DNA of 64,000 nt, from NCBI GenBank assembly GCA_032173965.1, contig CM063287.1, forward strand, positions 10,111,859 to 10,175,858, read 5' to 3'. The translations under genes were made by a program, and so were the position numbers. Numbering within the stretch: position 1 is the stretch's first letter; every line of letters starts with the position of its first letter. The stretch is from Sitta carolinensis. Its lineage: Eukaryota > Chordata > Aves > Passeriformes > Sittidae. Below are positions 12,501 to 27,590 of this stretch, one piece after another. Under the pieces are notes generated by a model. The model searched no databases, had not been told where the DNA came from, and saw only the letters and a list, made by a program, of their open reading frames with translations.

Positions 12501-15500
12501 TTGAACCACTGAGACTCCTTCCCTTCCCCTAAACTCTCTCTCCTCCTGCTCATTCCCTCACTTTTTTTACCTTTCCCTTCCGTCCAAGTCATCCCCTTCC
12601 TACTTGGGTCTCTATCCAGACAATTTCCTTTTTGTTAGAAAGGAGTTTGGGTAGCAGTCAATCAGATACCAGAAATTGGAGCAGTAGCACTGAACTGTAC
12701 AATACAGAATATAAGCATGTATATCTTTCAAAGTGCCCCTGAAAAATCTTCTTTTTATTCTCTAGCTACTTTACAGATACCTTTAGAAAATGGAGTGTAA
12801 ATTCTGAGAAAGGCTATTCTACTCCCTGTACAGGAAGTTAGTGCTGTCACTACCCTTTTCCCAAAAGACACATGCTAAAATAAGGTGTCTCTTTCCTCAT
12901 CTAATAAAATTCTGAGATAATGAAAAATACTGCAACGAACACATGATATAAGAGAACTCATACAGCAAAATGCTACTGTCAAGTAGCAAAAATATGTATG
13001 TTCTGCTAGATACCTTAAAATTAATTTTCTGAACACACTATTCCCAAGTTTTGCCAAGTTTATCCTGGAAGGCATTACATATATATTATTTCCCTCTGTA
13101 TTAGATATATATTGTATCCCCCTGTAATCTTGGACTAGAGTGTTGAACAGCCTGGCTCTGCAACTTCTACTACTTATCACACTCACACCAAAGCACAGAA
13201 CTGCAGGACCTTGATGAACTCCCACGCAGTATTCAATGCAGTTTGTTTTATTAGAGAGAAAAATGTTATTGTCTCCCTTTCTAAGTATTTGCTATAAGTG
13301 ATATGTGCCTGTGTGTACCCTGATGTCATTCACAGAAGCAGCTTGTACTGCCACCCTTTAGGTAGAAAAATGCTTAATAATTGTAAAAACCTCCTCCATT
13401 TTCATCTCACAACAAAATAATAATGGATAAATTTAATTGAAATTTCAAATAAGCATGATATATCTGTTACTATAGAAGTTCCCCTAAATTTTCAGGTGTT
13501 CTTTGTAACAATAATATAATAAAATACTACTTCACAAACACAAATCACAAAAGATACCCACCTTCCAAGGTCCGTAAAACCTTTCTCATTCTCCATGTTT
13601 GTTGTTACCTGTATCCACATAACATTCATACAACAATAGCGTACTTGTCACACTGCACTGTAATATTAAGTACAAGAAAAAAGGTATTCAGGATGTACCT
13701 GTCTTCAGTCCTGCTTTATGTAGAAAATACATGGACCTTTGTGAATTGTTTTAACCTTGAAATACAAAGTAATAAATAGCTACTTTTAGTAAGCAGATGC
13801 AGTGGCTCAGGAAAGGGGCTGTGTGAAAGAGGCAGTCACTAACAAAGGAACATCCTGCAATTTGATCATATCTGCCAGTAAGAGTAACTGCTATTGAATA
13901 TCACACTCTGCTGTCTCAGAGGCAGCACACCAGCCTGAATGGGTTTTATTAATAGGTTATTAACCTGAATATTGCAGACATATCCAAAGATGTGTCCTCC
14001 CCATTTTCCTGTGCCTGTGTTGAAGGGGATAGCAAAACCCATTTTCTGTAACAATATAAAATATCCATGTGCTAGCGCTGAGAACAGCTGGCTGAAACAA
14101 CGTTGACCTAGATAGGATTAGTCCTATTGTGCTAACAGAGACTCAAAGATTCAGCAGAGAGCGGGACAATGGGGAGGGGCAGTTTTGGAGACATGCAGAA
14201 AATTAGTTAACACAGAAACATTTCCATATTGGATTAATGAAAATAAACTTGCTCACAGAATTCTACAGTAGTACCCTTCGAGCAGAGAAAAAAAAAATAG
14301 ATTTTTTTAAAATGAGAAACAAGAATCCTTACCTTTTTCTTGAGTTTTCAGGGAGGCCACTCACTAACTATTAGAAGGTTGTTTAAAATTATGCACTTGT
14401 GTTGTAACTGGGGCCTGCAAACTCACCCAAATAAGCTCTGAGAAATCAGAGGATCATGAGTTTCTCTCTTAATTTTCAGGTGGTAACAATCTGTGTAAGA
14501 AAAGCACTCACATGTCTCCCATTACCAGATTATCCCCACACCTTGCAGCCTGTCATGAAGCTCCCGGTGCCTTTGCTCTATCAGAAGAGCCTATTGTTCT
14601 CATCCTGCAGATCCAGGGGCAGCTCAGCACCTGGCTTACTGATACCACAAACTTAGCTGGGCTGGGAGACTCTCCTGGAGAATCAGAATGTTGTGACAGT
14701 GAAGTCTTTCTGGTAGCCTGCATCCTTCAGCTCTCTTCCCACAGCTGAGTCCACTAACACAGCAGCTCTGTCAATGTTTCATATCCAAAGGGCCATTCCT
14801 ATAAGGAAGATGGCAAACCTCTCCCTTCCTTATTCTTCTTAGACACATAATTTAACTTCCCTGAAATGTAACTTTTCAGCTTGGGAGAACTTTCCTCATA
14901 GAACGAGATATTGAACAAAATTCTAATTATGCAAATCTCACTCACGTTGACATTTTGTTGAATTTTTTATTGCTCCATTGTTTGTTGTTCTGGAAGTAAA
15001 TTTTTTTAATGGACCAAAGAAGTACAGTAAAGTTTTTGGTCCACTTTGAAAAGTGAGAAACATGTAAGAATTGGGCCAATTTACTTTAGCATTGTAGAGT
15101 TCTGTAACATTTAAATCCACAGGTTTATTCATATGTATAGAGCATGGTTTTGCCTTTTATTTTTACATTCACACCTACATATGTATAGTACAGCAGATCA
15201 TATGTGCACTATACTCTAAGACAATCTGTGCTTTTTCTGTATTTCCTTTCAGCTTCAGTCTGAACAAGGTTTCCATCTGTTCCTGTGGCTGTCAGCCTGC
15301 AGACATTCTAATTTTGTGATCACCTGTTCTCATGTATTCCTCATTTCTCCTACTGTTTCTTCTTTTCTCAGAAAAGCCTATATGCTTCTGACATCTGCTC
15401 ACCACCATTATCTTTTATGAACTCCCAGGCAAAAACCCATTCAGAGATGTTGTCAATGTCAACTGCTCTGTCAAAATACTACACTTGGCACGTCTGACAG

Positions 15501-18500
15501 CCTGCAATGTGCTGACCTTCATTGTGTCAATGCCCTTGAACAATATCTTTTCTTTATACTGCTCCAGTACAAACTAACTTCAGTTTTTGTTAGACAACAC
15601 GACTTTACAGAATCTGATAACCAATGCTGAACTGACCACCCTGCAAATGAGACAGGAACTAATGCAGTCCTTATTTAGTCAGCGAGAAATTCAGCTGGAA
15701 GAATACTGGCTTGACTCACCTAAGTATTGAAACTATAGTATTCTTGCATTTTCAACTGAAGAAGACTGAAATGTCTTCTCCCAAGATCACAACATATGAT
15801 CAGGTGTGACTGAATTCAGAAGGGACATTTGGACACTTCGAATCCCAATACTCTTCCCCAGACACAGGACCAATTTTTCTAAACTTACACTTCTGCTCTG
15901 TTAAAATCAAAACTGTAGGTTCACTCCTGAAAGGAAGAAGCTACCTCATTTATCAGGAAAGCAGCTTGGAAGCAAGAGCACTGGCAATTCCTGGAATATA
16001 TTTATCTCATACAAAATAAATAAAAAATTCAATTAAATTCCACAAAGCAAGTAACCTCATTCACTGCAGAAAAGCAAGATTTGGCAACTTTTGTTATTGC
16101 TGTATCAATATTCCTTCAACATTGTTTCCCTATCAAAGTTCTAAACACACACAGGCTCAAGGGCCTTCCTCCACATTCTACTAGATATCCCAAGCCCTGG
16201 GATTAAACAGTGCATAAACTGTAAGCACTTCATTTGCAACTGTCAGGCTAATGAACACAGAACTGCAGAATATTTCTCTAACTGGAGGTCTAATTAACTC
16301 ATAGGAAGTGACATTAAATGATCCCATGGCATGTAAGCACTCTTGGGACATATAGAATTTAAAAATTATTTTCACCTGCATTACCCACAGCAGCTTCACA
16401 CATTTTTGTCATCTTAAGAAGACATCATATTTATTTTAAGAAAGAAACGCTGTATAAACTCTATCACGTATACAAAAAATTATCCTGGAACGCTTCTTTT
16501 ACCTTGCATTTAAACACAAACCAAAATTGAGTATCTTACCCTGAGAAAACTGGTGGGTTGCCTTTTGTTTTTAGAAAGAAATTTCCATTTTTCAATTGCA
16601 CAACTAGCTGCACTATGATCTTCTGAAGGCTTCTGAGAAACAAGACTTTTCTCATGCTTTCAAAGACACTTGATTTAAGAAATGTCAATGAAAATGTTTA
16701 CTAAAATTGTGATTATCACCATAAAAAAGAATATAAATCCTATACTGAAGGTAGATGATGTTATGCTAGTGATTACTCCTATTTACCCTTAAACTCAAGA
16801 GCTGTTTGGGTCCATCTCCTCTAATGTGGAAAGTTCAGCACAGTTTTATCCATTGTTTTAATTTACCTATTAAAGATCTCAGGATCCCTTTCAGGAAAAA
16901 AAAGTATAAAGAAAAAAAGAAAATTACACAAGGCATAGGGGGGTAGGGAAAAAATAGAAGGGTTTTTTTTAAGAGTGCTTTTCTTAGGGAAGAAAAAAAT
17001 AGGACAATTATTCTCTTCTCATAGGAAACAATTTCCAATTATGGAAATTGCAGCAAGAACCTCATTTTATCCCTTATTGCTATACAGTATCAAAAAGGCA
17101 AGATTTACTACAACTGTCACTTCTTTGTTTTAACCAAGGTATAGTATTCTCTACATTTTAAAATGGACTTAAAATGAGGAAATAAGTATCAGCTGTAGTG
17201 CATCGCTGACTGTGGCATGTAGTTGAACCATCACAGTAAATATTTTAATGAAGACTTGAAAAACAAGCTGCAGTATTAGTAATACAGTAATCATCTTCAG
17301 GTTGTCTGCATTTTTAACTCCAGCTTTCTTCTCTCGGGGGACTTTTTCAGGAGGGTTTTACTAAAATCATTTCCTGAGCCTACAGGAAACTCTTAATTAC
17401 CTAACCTTGATTTTAACCATTGCTAAAAGATAATCAATTTCATCTTCCAAACAAAATAGGTTAATTTAGCTCATAGAGTGTGTCTGAATATTAATTGTGT
17501 CTTATTTACATATGCTTCATGATTAGCAGGCATGTAATAAGGGGAAAAAAATTAAAACAGCCCTTGAATGAATGGAAGGAGAAAAAGAAGGAAATAGAAA
17601 ATCTTCCAAGGACTGGTTAAGAAAACGGGGTAGGTGAAATTGCAGTACTTCCTGCACAAAGGTCTCAATCACAGAACTGCATAGATTTGGTTTGTGTTTG
17701 CAAATATATTTATAAAAATACCATCTTGCATTTATGTAGAAAGATATCACTGCTGCTACTGACAGCAAAGGTTATCTCATTCGTCAAACCCCTAGCATTC
17801 CAGTCTCAGGTTATCATCAAAAAGACATATATGGATACAAGGAACACACCATAAATACAGGCAATGAATTATGGTTTTGTAACAAACCATCCCAAGAGCT
17901 CTAGTTTGTGTAAATATATTTAATTTCTCTATGGAAATATACACGTCTAATCTGAGGGTTCAGACTTTCATGTTTGCTTAGCCTCTGTACAGTTTTAAAG
18001 GAATCAGGGTCCCAGCACAGCTCTGACATTAATGCAGTCCCAAGGTAACCCTGTTCAGAAGTTGTAACACTGTGTTATCTTCCTTCAAATTTAAGGATGG
18101 AGCAATTTTTCCCATGGCAATTTGTTGAGCTTCTACAAGTGTCTCATTCATATAGTCTCATTCACCACTTTAGGTTTTCAGGATTCCCCAAAATTAGTGA
18201 CTTAGTGACCAAACTAGTTTTGTGTTACACAACACATAAATTTCAAAGTGTTAATACTGGTTTGTATATTTACATATACATACACAAAATCTCTGAGCTG
18301 TTGTGCTAAACATATTGAATACTAAGACATTTCTCTTCCTCAAAATCTTTGCATTGTATTAGATTTGGCTTCTGAGAGATGAACATAATAAATGTTTCTT
18401 CATGGCTGAGAATATCTGTAAAAATTACATCTTCCATAACCATTTCCCAGTTAACTATTCTGCTTAATAAAACAATAAATAGACTAGGACAGCTCAACTG

Positions 18501-21500
18501 GTATAACTTCATAAATTTCTCTTGCCTTTGAATTATGTTTAATCTGGATGTAATGTTTTTCTCTCTCCCTTACTTTCCTTCTGTTGTAGAACTCAATTTT
18601 TGAGTTCCAATGCTTTCACCACAGAAAATAGCAAAGCCTTGAAAACAAGGTTTTATTAACCTTTATTGTTCTAAAGCCTACATCTAAGAAGAAAACCCAC
18701 AGCTCTAACTGTCAAAGTGATTGCTGCTTCTAATGGGTATCTGAAAGACACTCAGTTGTATTTTTTCTTATACACACATACTAAAGGAAAATACAGATTA
18801 CAATAACTGGAGATAGAAGACTTTTGAAAACAAATCCCTGGTGCAGTATTTTTTAGGAAACTAGACCTTAATTTAAAGGGGAAACTTTTAAAGTTAAATA
18901 GTTTTGTCTTGTCTTCACTTGCCTACTATAGGTACATTTTTCTACTAGTTTACTCAACTAAAACTAAACAGCAGACTTGCACTTTATTATTGGGGAGAGG
19001 TATATTTCAGATGGGATTTCTTCCTGCATTATCACTGAACCACAATGAACTTCCAAGTAAAGCATAATACAGCCTCTTGCTTTAAAAAGGAACAAGTGAA
19101 TGGATCTCTGCCTCAGAATGGTAAAGATCTATACATATAATGGCCATAAAACAGTTTGATTTTTGCCTTCTTATTTTGCTACAAATTCTCTGGTGAAGCC
19201 ATAGATAAAGCCTAAATGAGGGCTGAAAGACTTTTTCAAACACAAAATCAAACCTTCTGGTCTGTGTTTTGCCACATATCACAGTAATTCACAAAACACC
19301 ACAGAAATTTCTCTGGCTTTAGGTGCGGTATGCTAAACTTCCTATCACTTGTAAGACACCAGTGCAACTTTTGGGTATTTTAATCTGCAAATTGTTGTTG
19401 CCCTGGAGCAGAATAAAGGCAATCTCTGCAGTCAGAGAAAATGTGCTGCTGTCTGCAACACATCACAGGAGGCAAGGAGGGAAAGGAAAGTCTGGTTCCC
19501 AATCAGGCCATCAGCAGAATTCCCTGTGATGGTGGCGGTGCCAATCTTCAGCTCAGCTAAGAATATAATAAGAATTCTTACCCAGAAATACAAGAAACTC
19601 TTCATTAGACAAGTCCTGAAGTGCACATTGATCATATTTCTATTTGAAAAATTTTGGGTTTCATATTTTGAAAAATTCAGTCATCTTCATCACAGGCTAC
19701 AGCCTGTAATTTTATGTTTCTCTTCTCTTCATGAAAAGAGTCAAAACTATACAAAAGTGAACATACTTCCACATGTATTTCCTTGTACTGTGAATCCAAA
19801 ATAAATAGATAAAGGTTCTTGTGCTCATTAACTTTGTTTCATTTTCTAAGTATCAGCTTCATAGGCTTAGTGATACAGTACATAAATGAGGCATGAAAAG
19901 CAAACCCCTTGCCTTCAGAGCGTGGCACAGGCCATGCTCACTTGCAGAGTGCCAGGTTATGGCACCTACACCAGAACCAGCCCAACAGGCTGCCCAGTGC
20001 TGGTGAAAGCAAAGCACAGCAAGGCTTCGAGAGGAGGGCCACAGACACTTCTCTCCCTCATCTGTTATTTATAGCAGGGCCAAACACAAGGGCAGAGCCT
20101 GCAGGCACAAACTGCTGGATGTTCTTTCTAAATACTCTGAAATTCAAAAAGGACAACACGTGGACTTTGGCCTGAAAACCCTCTGCCACAGAAAACAGTT
20201 AGTGTACTCTCTGTGAATCTGACATTTGATCTCTTATGTGCTAGGAGCTCTGGAAGAAACTCAGCTTTGTCCTACTCCTTTAGTAATAAGAATGAGGAAG
20301 AGGTATGCCCAGAACAAGACAGAAAAATTATCAACAAAGAGACTATACAATTATATGTGATTTCCCAGGGCAGGAACTGCTAGAAAATTTAGACTAGAAC
20401 ATCAGAAGTGTGAAGCACTAGGAAAGAAAAGGGGGAATGGTATAGATCAAAATGCCTAGATGCTATGCAAGTTCAATAGTAAGGAAGAAGCTTAAAGGAG
20501 AAACTTATTTTTAAATAGCCAAGAAGAATTTTTTTCCTTTAAAATTCCATAAAACTTGATATGGGTTAAACCATGCATCCATACAATTTTAGGCTGAGAG
20601 AAAAAATAAAGTTACTTGAAGTTTTATTTGCTTTATTAGCACCAATGCTCTGACCAGCTGAATTAATGCTTCTCATTTGTGTCCACGTGTATGCATATAC
20701 TTATATTTGCCTGGAAATCAAAGACAACTTTCAGTTATAAACAAAAAGAAACTCATTCACAAATGTTTCTAGTATCTCTGGAAAGCTCTTTTTAAATCAG
20801 GTAAAAGTTTTTTTTATTAAATAATGTTCATGAAAGAGGCAAACATGAACACAGCTGCCTGTCACAATAGGGAATAAGCAGATTGGCGATGCTGATGTAC
20901 TCGAGTGGAGGTCCCTGCACACCCTGATGTGTTCAGTGGAACAGCAAGGGAGTGAGAGCACAGTCAGTCCCGGGAAGGGCAATTTACAGTCAGTCAGATC
21001 TGGAACTACTTCTTCTACTTAGGTTTCAAACTAGAAGTTACCTAAGTAGTTAGACTGGGCAATTGCAATGATTTCTCCAGCTTCGCAGACTATAGATAGA
21101 TGAAGCACTCAGCACTCTGTTCAAGTTGCCTACTTTTCCTCTTAATTCCTTTTGATCTTTTTCTTTAATCTGTTACAACCAGTTGTCTAAGGCTCAAACA
21201 CACACATACCTCCACGCTGATAAATTTATAGCTTGTGTTTTTCTTTCCATCCAATGCCAATCTGATGCTAATTTTTTTCTTTAGCTTTGATTTGTCAGTT
21301 CACATTCCTTCTTAGGTGTATTTTTTAATGTAAGCACATGAACAAAGGTGTCTCTTCATCTACCTTTCATCATTTAAGCCATGCCTAGACTATAAGCTTT
21401 CCATAAAACAAAAGTTGAAGTTCAGTAATTTTGAATCAAATGTTCCATTACTTACAGGGCCTAAGAGGTTGGAGTACTTCTAAATGTAGTGCAAAGCTGT

Positions 21501-21698
21501 CTTGAGTAATTTGTACTTCTGCAAGAATTATTTAATTGTTTCTACCATTAGGGTTTCAAATTCCCATTGTGTGTGATTAAAGTAAAGCAATGTTTCAATG
21601 ATTTCTTATACCAGACTTGCAGTGTTTCCACAACTAAAAAAAATCTGGAAGGAACAGGGAGTATTTTATGAATTTCTACACTCAATGACAGACATAGA
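12501..21698. other. AT-rich non-coding DNA, nothing recognised
   Basis: No gene, RNA or mobile element could be supported. Open frames reach 116 codons (minus strand, 12875-13225) without protein-like features. A slightly GC-richer patch at about 19.89-20.11 kb has overlapping frames in two phases, which again points to composition rather than coding. Confidence 0.6.
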
Positions 21699-21790
21699 TT
21701 AAAAAAAAGAAAAAACCCAACAACAAAAAACAACCAACCAAAAACACTCCCCCAGAAATCTTCACCAAAATCCCCAAACCACCCAACACT
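21699..21790 (+). repeat. A/C-only low-complexity tract
   Basis: After a poly(A) start at 21701, about 90 bases are made nearly only of A and C, with CCAACC, AAACACTCCCCC and CCCCAAACC units. The style matches the tract at 3779-4019. A minus-strand 98-codon open frame (21548-21844) crosses it and owes its glycine/phenylalanine richness to the repeat. Confidence 0.75.
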
Positions 21791-24700
21791 GGTGGAAGAA
21801 CTGCCTGCATATCTACTGGAGCAAATGTAGATGAAACCTACCATCTAAAAATTATCAGAGGAGGTAAATATCCATTAAGCAGCACTGCAGCACTGTCTGG
21901 TGTTTGCTGTGTCTAGTTCTAAGAGAAATAAGCGGTTGCCTAAGACTGACAAAATATTCTGGTATCATCAGTCCTTGTTCCCACAAGCCCCACATTTTCT
22001 TCTCCTTCTGCTAACACTAAAGCAGGTACTGGTGATGCCTTTATGAAAATTACATCTTTTAAGCTTTTCTGAAACAAAACTGGCTTTCAAAAGAATAAAA
22101 TATTTTCAGAACCATACACTGCTGTTTTTGTCATCCTCTGCTTCTCACTAATGTCCACTTGCCTCATAGAATTAATAATAAAATGTATACACAACCATGG
22201 GTGAGACTGTAAGAGCATTCATGCACTGCAAAATAGAAAGAATTGCCAAAAAAAGCAATTAAAAATAACCTTTCAACAGAGATACAAGTTATGGGACAGC
22301 CAACCTCATTTTGAGCCAGTTAAACAGAGTCGTATTGAAATGCAAATATGTTGATTCCACAAGTGTTCTGTGGATACCTGTTAAAGAAATTTTCTTCAAA
22401 AGCTATTAAAGAATACATTGGTTTTGCATCAAACCATATATGAGAACACAGAAGGCTCTGTTAAATAAAGATAAAGTAGAGGAATAACCTTGTTAAAGTC
22501 ATTACTGTATGATACAAGGCTGTGCATTTACCACTATTTGACTGTAATTACAACTTGTAGAAAAACAGTATGTTCCTTTGGAATTAATAGTGGATGCTGA
22601 ATTCTTTTAAACCTAAACTACTGTTCATCTTGGTTTTAACCATTTTTATTTCCATTTCAGTGTTTTGGAGGGCTTTATTTAACATAAACATAAGTTCAGC
22701 AAGCACATGCCAACAAGAAGGAAATAACCAGGTGTTATTTGATCTCTGGCTATAAGGACTCACTGGGCTTTGTGGCCAATGGACAGAAGTGAGCAATGGA
22801 GATTTGCAGGTACTTGAGAGTGCACCCAAGACATTTTTGGAACTTCATTTAAAATCAGTTTGCATAATCATTTCAAGAGAGACAAATAATAAAAAAGGAA
22901 GAACCTCAGTAAATTTCCACTGAGGCACAGTCTAACTTTTTTAGTCATAGTGGTGTCATGAAAAAACAATCAGAGCTACAATTAAGATCAGACCAGAAAA
23001 CAATCAGCTTATCACTATAGCTATAGGAGAGAACACTGGGCAACAGAGTGAGATAACTCTACCAAAATGGGGCAGTTGCAGAATTTATTTTTCTCTAGAT
23101 TATTTAACTCCTTTACCAAATTCAGACAGATAAACTGGATATGATAATTAGCATGAGCAATTGAAAACCTCCAGACAGCACATCCATTTGCAAAGAATCT
23201 TCTCCCTTCACATAATCCACTCTGCTGTTAATTACACTGTGCTGACTGGCAAGACCATTAGCTGCAAGTCTCTTAGCTAGCAAGGTCTCTCCTATGGGAT
23301 GTTAACTGCTTTGCTTACATGGGAGACTAAGGCTGAGATTGGAGTACCCTGTCTGGGTTTTCTATGGTTCTGTAGGACATGTACTGTTTGAGGGAGAGGC
23401 TCCTCCTTAATATACTTTTTTCCCATTAGGTTCAGAAATCTTGATAGTAGGTGAGGCCTACAGATAGTTCTGAAAAATAATTATTGCCCTGGTATAAATT
23501 CCCAGTACCATTTAGTCCCAGGAAATGAGTTTTGCACTGTGCGTTTCAAATGCATCTTTGTTCCTTTTAACAACAAATGATCAAATAAATAAATAAATAT
23601 TGAGGATAGAAAATTTTCCCAGCAAGAGTTTACAAAGATTTATGGTGTAAATTAAGATTTTGGAGTCCCTGACCTCCAATTTAGTTGCTGTATTATTTAT
23701 ATTGCTGAAAACTAATGTTTATCACTGTCTATATTGAAATGACATCACATTCCTTTTTCTGATACAAATTGGATTTAAGTCAGAGCTTTCAGCTTCAAAC
23801 CATTCTGAAAAGCCTGAGGATATATTGATTGTCATAAGACACAAGGCATCAGTTTTGCAGCTCTTCCAGACTAGAAGGAATTGTCTAAATGACTTTAAAA
23901 TGTAGATTGTGATCAAAATAAGCAATGCAAGACACTAGATCCTTTCAGTTTGGGAAACAAGATATAAATCTCCTTGGCTCTTGACATTTCTGTTCTCAAA
24001 ACACAAGACACAAACTCAGCTAACCTCTCTCAACAGCTATTTTACTCCAGTGGCTTTACAGCCATCTGTTTCTAGTGTCACCAGTGTATCAGAATTGAAA
24101 TTCAGACCCCATTCTGAACAGGAAGATGAGGCTTTTGAATAAACACCATCATCCAAAAGATGCCCCACATCTCCAGAGCAATAATAGCAGGAAAGAGTGG
24201 TGAGCTCTGAAAATGGGCCATTCCTCCAGTTGCAATGATTCACGGTTTTGTCTTGAATACGTTGCTCACACCTGACACTGTCTTTGGACTGGCCTTGAAT
24301 TTCAGTACCTACAAAATATAAATTGCCTGTACACATTCTGTTTACTCTGGAGCAAATTGCCATGGTTATAGTACAATCAGGAAGTACAGAAAAAGCATGG
24401 AGAAAAAATGGATCAGAGAAAGTTACCACATGGTCATAGAAAAAGTAACGATCAAAGAAAAGAAGAAAGGAGTTGTTTCATTTCAGTAGTTACTGGGGCT
24501 GAAACTGCGACATTTACAGATCTCAGTATACAAATTAAGCACTGTTTCAAACAGAGTAATCAAGAACCACTCTGCACTTTATAGCCTCCAGAGGAGCATA
24601 ACTAGAAGTGTACAGAGGGCAATATGGCAGTTTCACTAAAAAAGTGAGATTTAAAAATACATATTCATTCAAACGGTAAGTGAAAACTGAAGTTTTCAGA

Positions 24701-25043
24701 ATTCTTGAAGCAATAAAAAAACCTTATGTTTACATGGGATTGTTAATATCTAATACCAAAAATAAAGGACATAAATATACATTTTGAAATGTTAAAATAA
24801 AGTAGAGAATTTTGATGTTGCTTGAATGTTCAAGTATTTATCCTAAGCAGAAGTTTAACAAAATCAGCTTTGGGTTTTTTGTACTGGTGAAGGAATACTG
24901 CCCTCAACAAGACTCACCACATAGTTCTGCTTTGGGGATAGAAGTGTTAATCTAAAACTAAATTGAATTATTTTGTCACATGCTATTGTCTTTCCATAGG
25001 CCTTAGCAAATGGAACACCTGTAAGTCAATCGATTACACTATA
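21791..25043. other. AT-rich non-coding DNA, nothing recognised
   Basis: A small (AAAT)n run lies at 23583-23599. A minus-strand open frame of 130 codons at 24037-24429 has balanced residue use, but I recognise no domain in it and its length is what chance gives at this base composition. No splice-site pair or Kozak context makes it a persuasive exon. Confidence 0.55.
23583..23599 (+). repeat. (AAAT)n microsatellite
   Basis: About four tandem AAAT units are present. Confidence 0.8.
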
Positions 25044-25102
25044 TGTTGTAGAAGATAATCACCTCAAAAGGACCCTTCCAACCCAAACTATTCTATGAAT
25101 CC
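25044..25102 (+). mobile_element. CR1 LINE 3' tail, 5'-truncated copy
   Basis: The last about 60 bases of a chicken-repeat-1 retroposon are visible. The copy reads 'gacccttccaacccaaac' and then 'tattctatgaatcc', matching the avian CR1 end that reads roughly 'cccttccaacccaaaccattctatgattctatg'. CR1 is a non-LTR retrotransposon that normally leaves severely 5'-truncated copies, and this one retains only the 3' untranslated tail. Strand is plus because the element ends rightward in the octamer-like TTCTATGA repeat. No coding sequence remains. Confidence 0.8.
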
Positions 25103-27590
25103 ATAATTGTGGAGATTCTGAACAAGAATTATAGATATTAAGAATGCAGTACTGGATTGTGGGAGTACACACAACAGCGAAAACCATGTAACGTCCCCTT
25201 GGCTCACGAGATGTTTCAAAAGGTGCTTTTTTCAGTGATCTATGCCCTACTAAGATTAGGATTTACTGCCTTTACTCTTCTTCATAAAGTCTGAGGAGAT
25301 GTAGATTATGGAAACTTTTGCAGGTGTGAGAGTTGGTCATTGATCACAACTTTATAAAAGAAGAAAATTTGGCAATTATATCTTCGTCAGTATTTGTTGA
25401 TGTGAAAAAGGCTAAATTATTCCTATATCAACTGCAATTTCAGTGTGAGGGTTGCAATAGTGTTTTGAGCTATGTCTCTTGCATTACTATTTTTAGATGT
25501 ATTATTCACCTCGGCTTTTAATACCTGCTGTAACTCCTGCTGCAATCACATACATACTCTGTGAACTCTAGTGGAGTTACTTGTTAAAGATAAGCGACTT
25601 TGTATAGGAAAGACTTTATACTGATCCCAATGTTGGGCAGTGATGCATAGAGACCCACTGCACTAAATTTTCTGGAAGTTCATGAAGACAGCAGTTGGTC
25701 CTCACAGATTTGCTGTATTAAAAAAAAATTATCTAAATCAAGGTAATAAAGATTGTTCCTTTCCTCCTGGATTTTAATGTAATTTGTACTAAAATAAAGA
25801 ACAGAAGCCAAACCAAACAGGCCACCTATACATGTATACAAGTTTACAATAGAAAAAGACAAAGGACATACTGTAAAATCCATTTTACAGAGTAAGAAAG
25901 AGGTAGAAAGATATCAGCGGCTTTACCTAAAGTAAAACAAGAAATACACAGCAATAACAGTGACTGGCCTCCAGAAGCCAGAAAGTTATCACTCCTGCTA
26001 GAATGTGTGAATCTTCTTTGGTACCGTAATCAAGTCTGTATCAATGATATACACAGTGCTGCAAAATGGCAGCCATGAAGGAAAAGGAAAAAGTACTTAC
26101 CCTGTAGTAGCAAGGTTCATTATTCCCTCTTCTGACGGGACTGGAGAGAGAAGTTTTCTTTTATACCAGGTACTTCAATTACTTTTGCAGCACAAATACA
26201 TTCCTCTTATTTTCTGCTTTTTTGGCTGTAGAGAAAAGAGAGGTTCACTGTCCTGGATTGTAGAGATCATGAATATATTTTGCTCTACACAAGAATTCAG
26301 AGCCTATGTCTTTGCAGGTGCAATTTTTCAGTCTTCAACCAAAACACTACAAATTACTTTCATCAAATCCTGTAATACTTTTAACTATAACAGTGCCATG
26401 AATGTTGAATATACTCAGCCCTGTGCTAAACATGTGAAGTTTGTTCACCTCTACAGACTACTGACACTGCAAATAACAAATAAATTCTACTCTAGGTAGT
26501 ACAGTAAAGTCTTGGAGATAAAACAAACACAGAAATGGAATCTCTGTCCATCTGTATATATTCTTTAAAGGGTTCACTACAGGTAAGCTAGGAAGAAAGC
26601 AATGTTCTCATGATTTCTACTTGCTCTTACCTATTTACCATTTAACTTTTGCATATAAGCAAACTTGTAAAACAAAAGTGCAAAATTAACTTCACCATGC
26701 ATTTAAATACCCTTGTCTGCTTTTGCTAAGCCAAAGGTGATTTAAGAGGAATTCTGCTTAGAGGTAAAAAAACCCAAAACTTTGATATCACCATAACACT
26801 TATGTCTGAGCACATGGGTAAGATTCAGTTTTGAAGCTTTTACAAAATATCACTACAAAGCAGACACAGTAAAGATAAAACAGAGAGCAAATGTCCTTTC
26901 CAAGAGAAAACACAATGTTCATTAATCCATATAAGCAAAAGAATGCAGCATAATTCATGTTATCAACAGCTTATTATGTGAGCATAATGCAAGTGCCCTA
27001 ATACACTGTAAAATATAATTGAATATAAAGACCAAACTGAGAACTGTGTTACATAAGTGTTAGCATAATAGTTATGGAGTCATATATATGTGTTTATTAT
27101 CAAGGACACAAAACCACTTAGATCTATCCTTGATTTTTCAATATGGTTCTGTTCTATTAAGGGCAGAAAGATGAATTGTGCCAACAGACAGACAAGCATG
27201 GGCAAGTGTAAGACAAAACTATGACAGGGTGAAAATTTCCAAAGCATTCACATTGTCTTTCAATATCTGAATTGATATTTTCAACACCAATGTTTCCATC
27301 CACCCACAGCTGAAAACTAACAAAAAGCTTTCAAAACTCTTACTGTAAATATTTATTTTCGACTGCATAATATGTGAGTGCTCCCATGATCCACCTTTGA
27401 CAAATGTCCTGAATAACACTTGCAATGACAAAAGTGCAAGAGTAAGCAGCGTTAGTGACTCATATTACACAAAATTATCTGGGAGGACATTTGCCCCACA
27501 GTGCTCATATTAAAGTGAAAGAGAATCATCAGCTGGATAAAATAACTGAGAAATTACCAAGACTTCTGAAACAAAGAAGCCAGTCTGAAA
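25103..27590. other. AT-rich non-coding DNA; contains a 151-codon chance-length frame
   Basis: The longest frame outside GC-rich blocks runs at 26044-26499 on the plus strand. Its translation shows scattered hydrophobic stretches, no signal peptide at the start and no family motif. Without homology I treat it as random. No repeat or RNA gene was seen. Confidence 0.55.

Noticed and set aside
24037..24429. 130-codon minus-strand open frame with a balanced, protein-like residue mix
   Set aside because: No recognisable family, no splice-site evidence, and chance-length. It would need a homology search or conservation to revive.
26044..26499. 151-codon plus-strand open frame, longest outside GC-rich blocks
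   Set aside because: At this AT-rich composition a longest chance frame near 130-150 codons is expected in 64 kb on six frames. No domain, signal peptide or splice context supports it.
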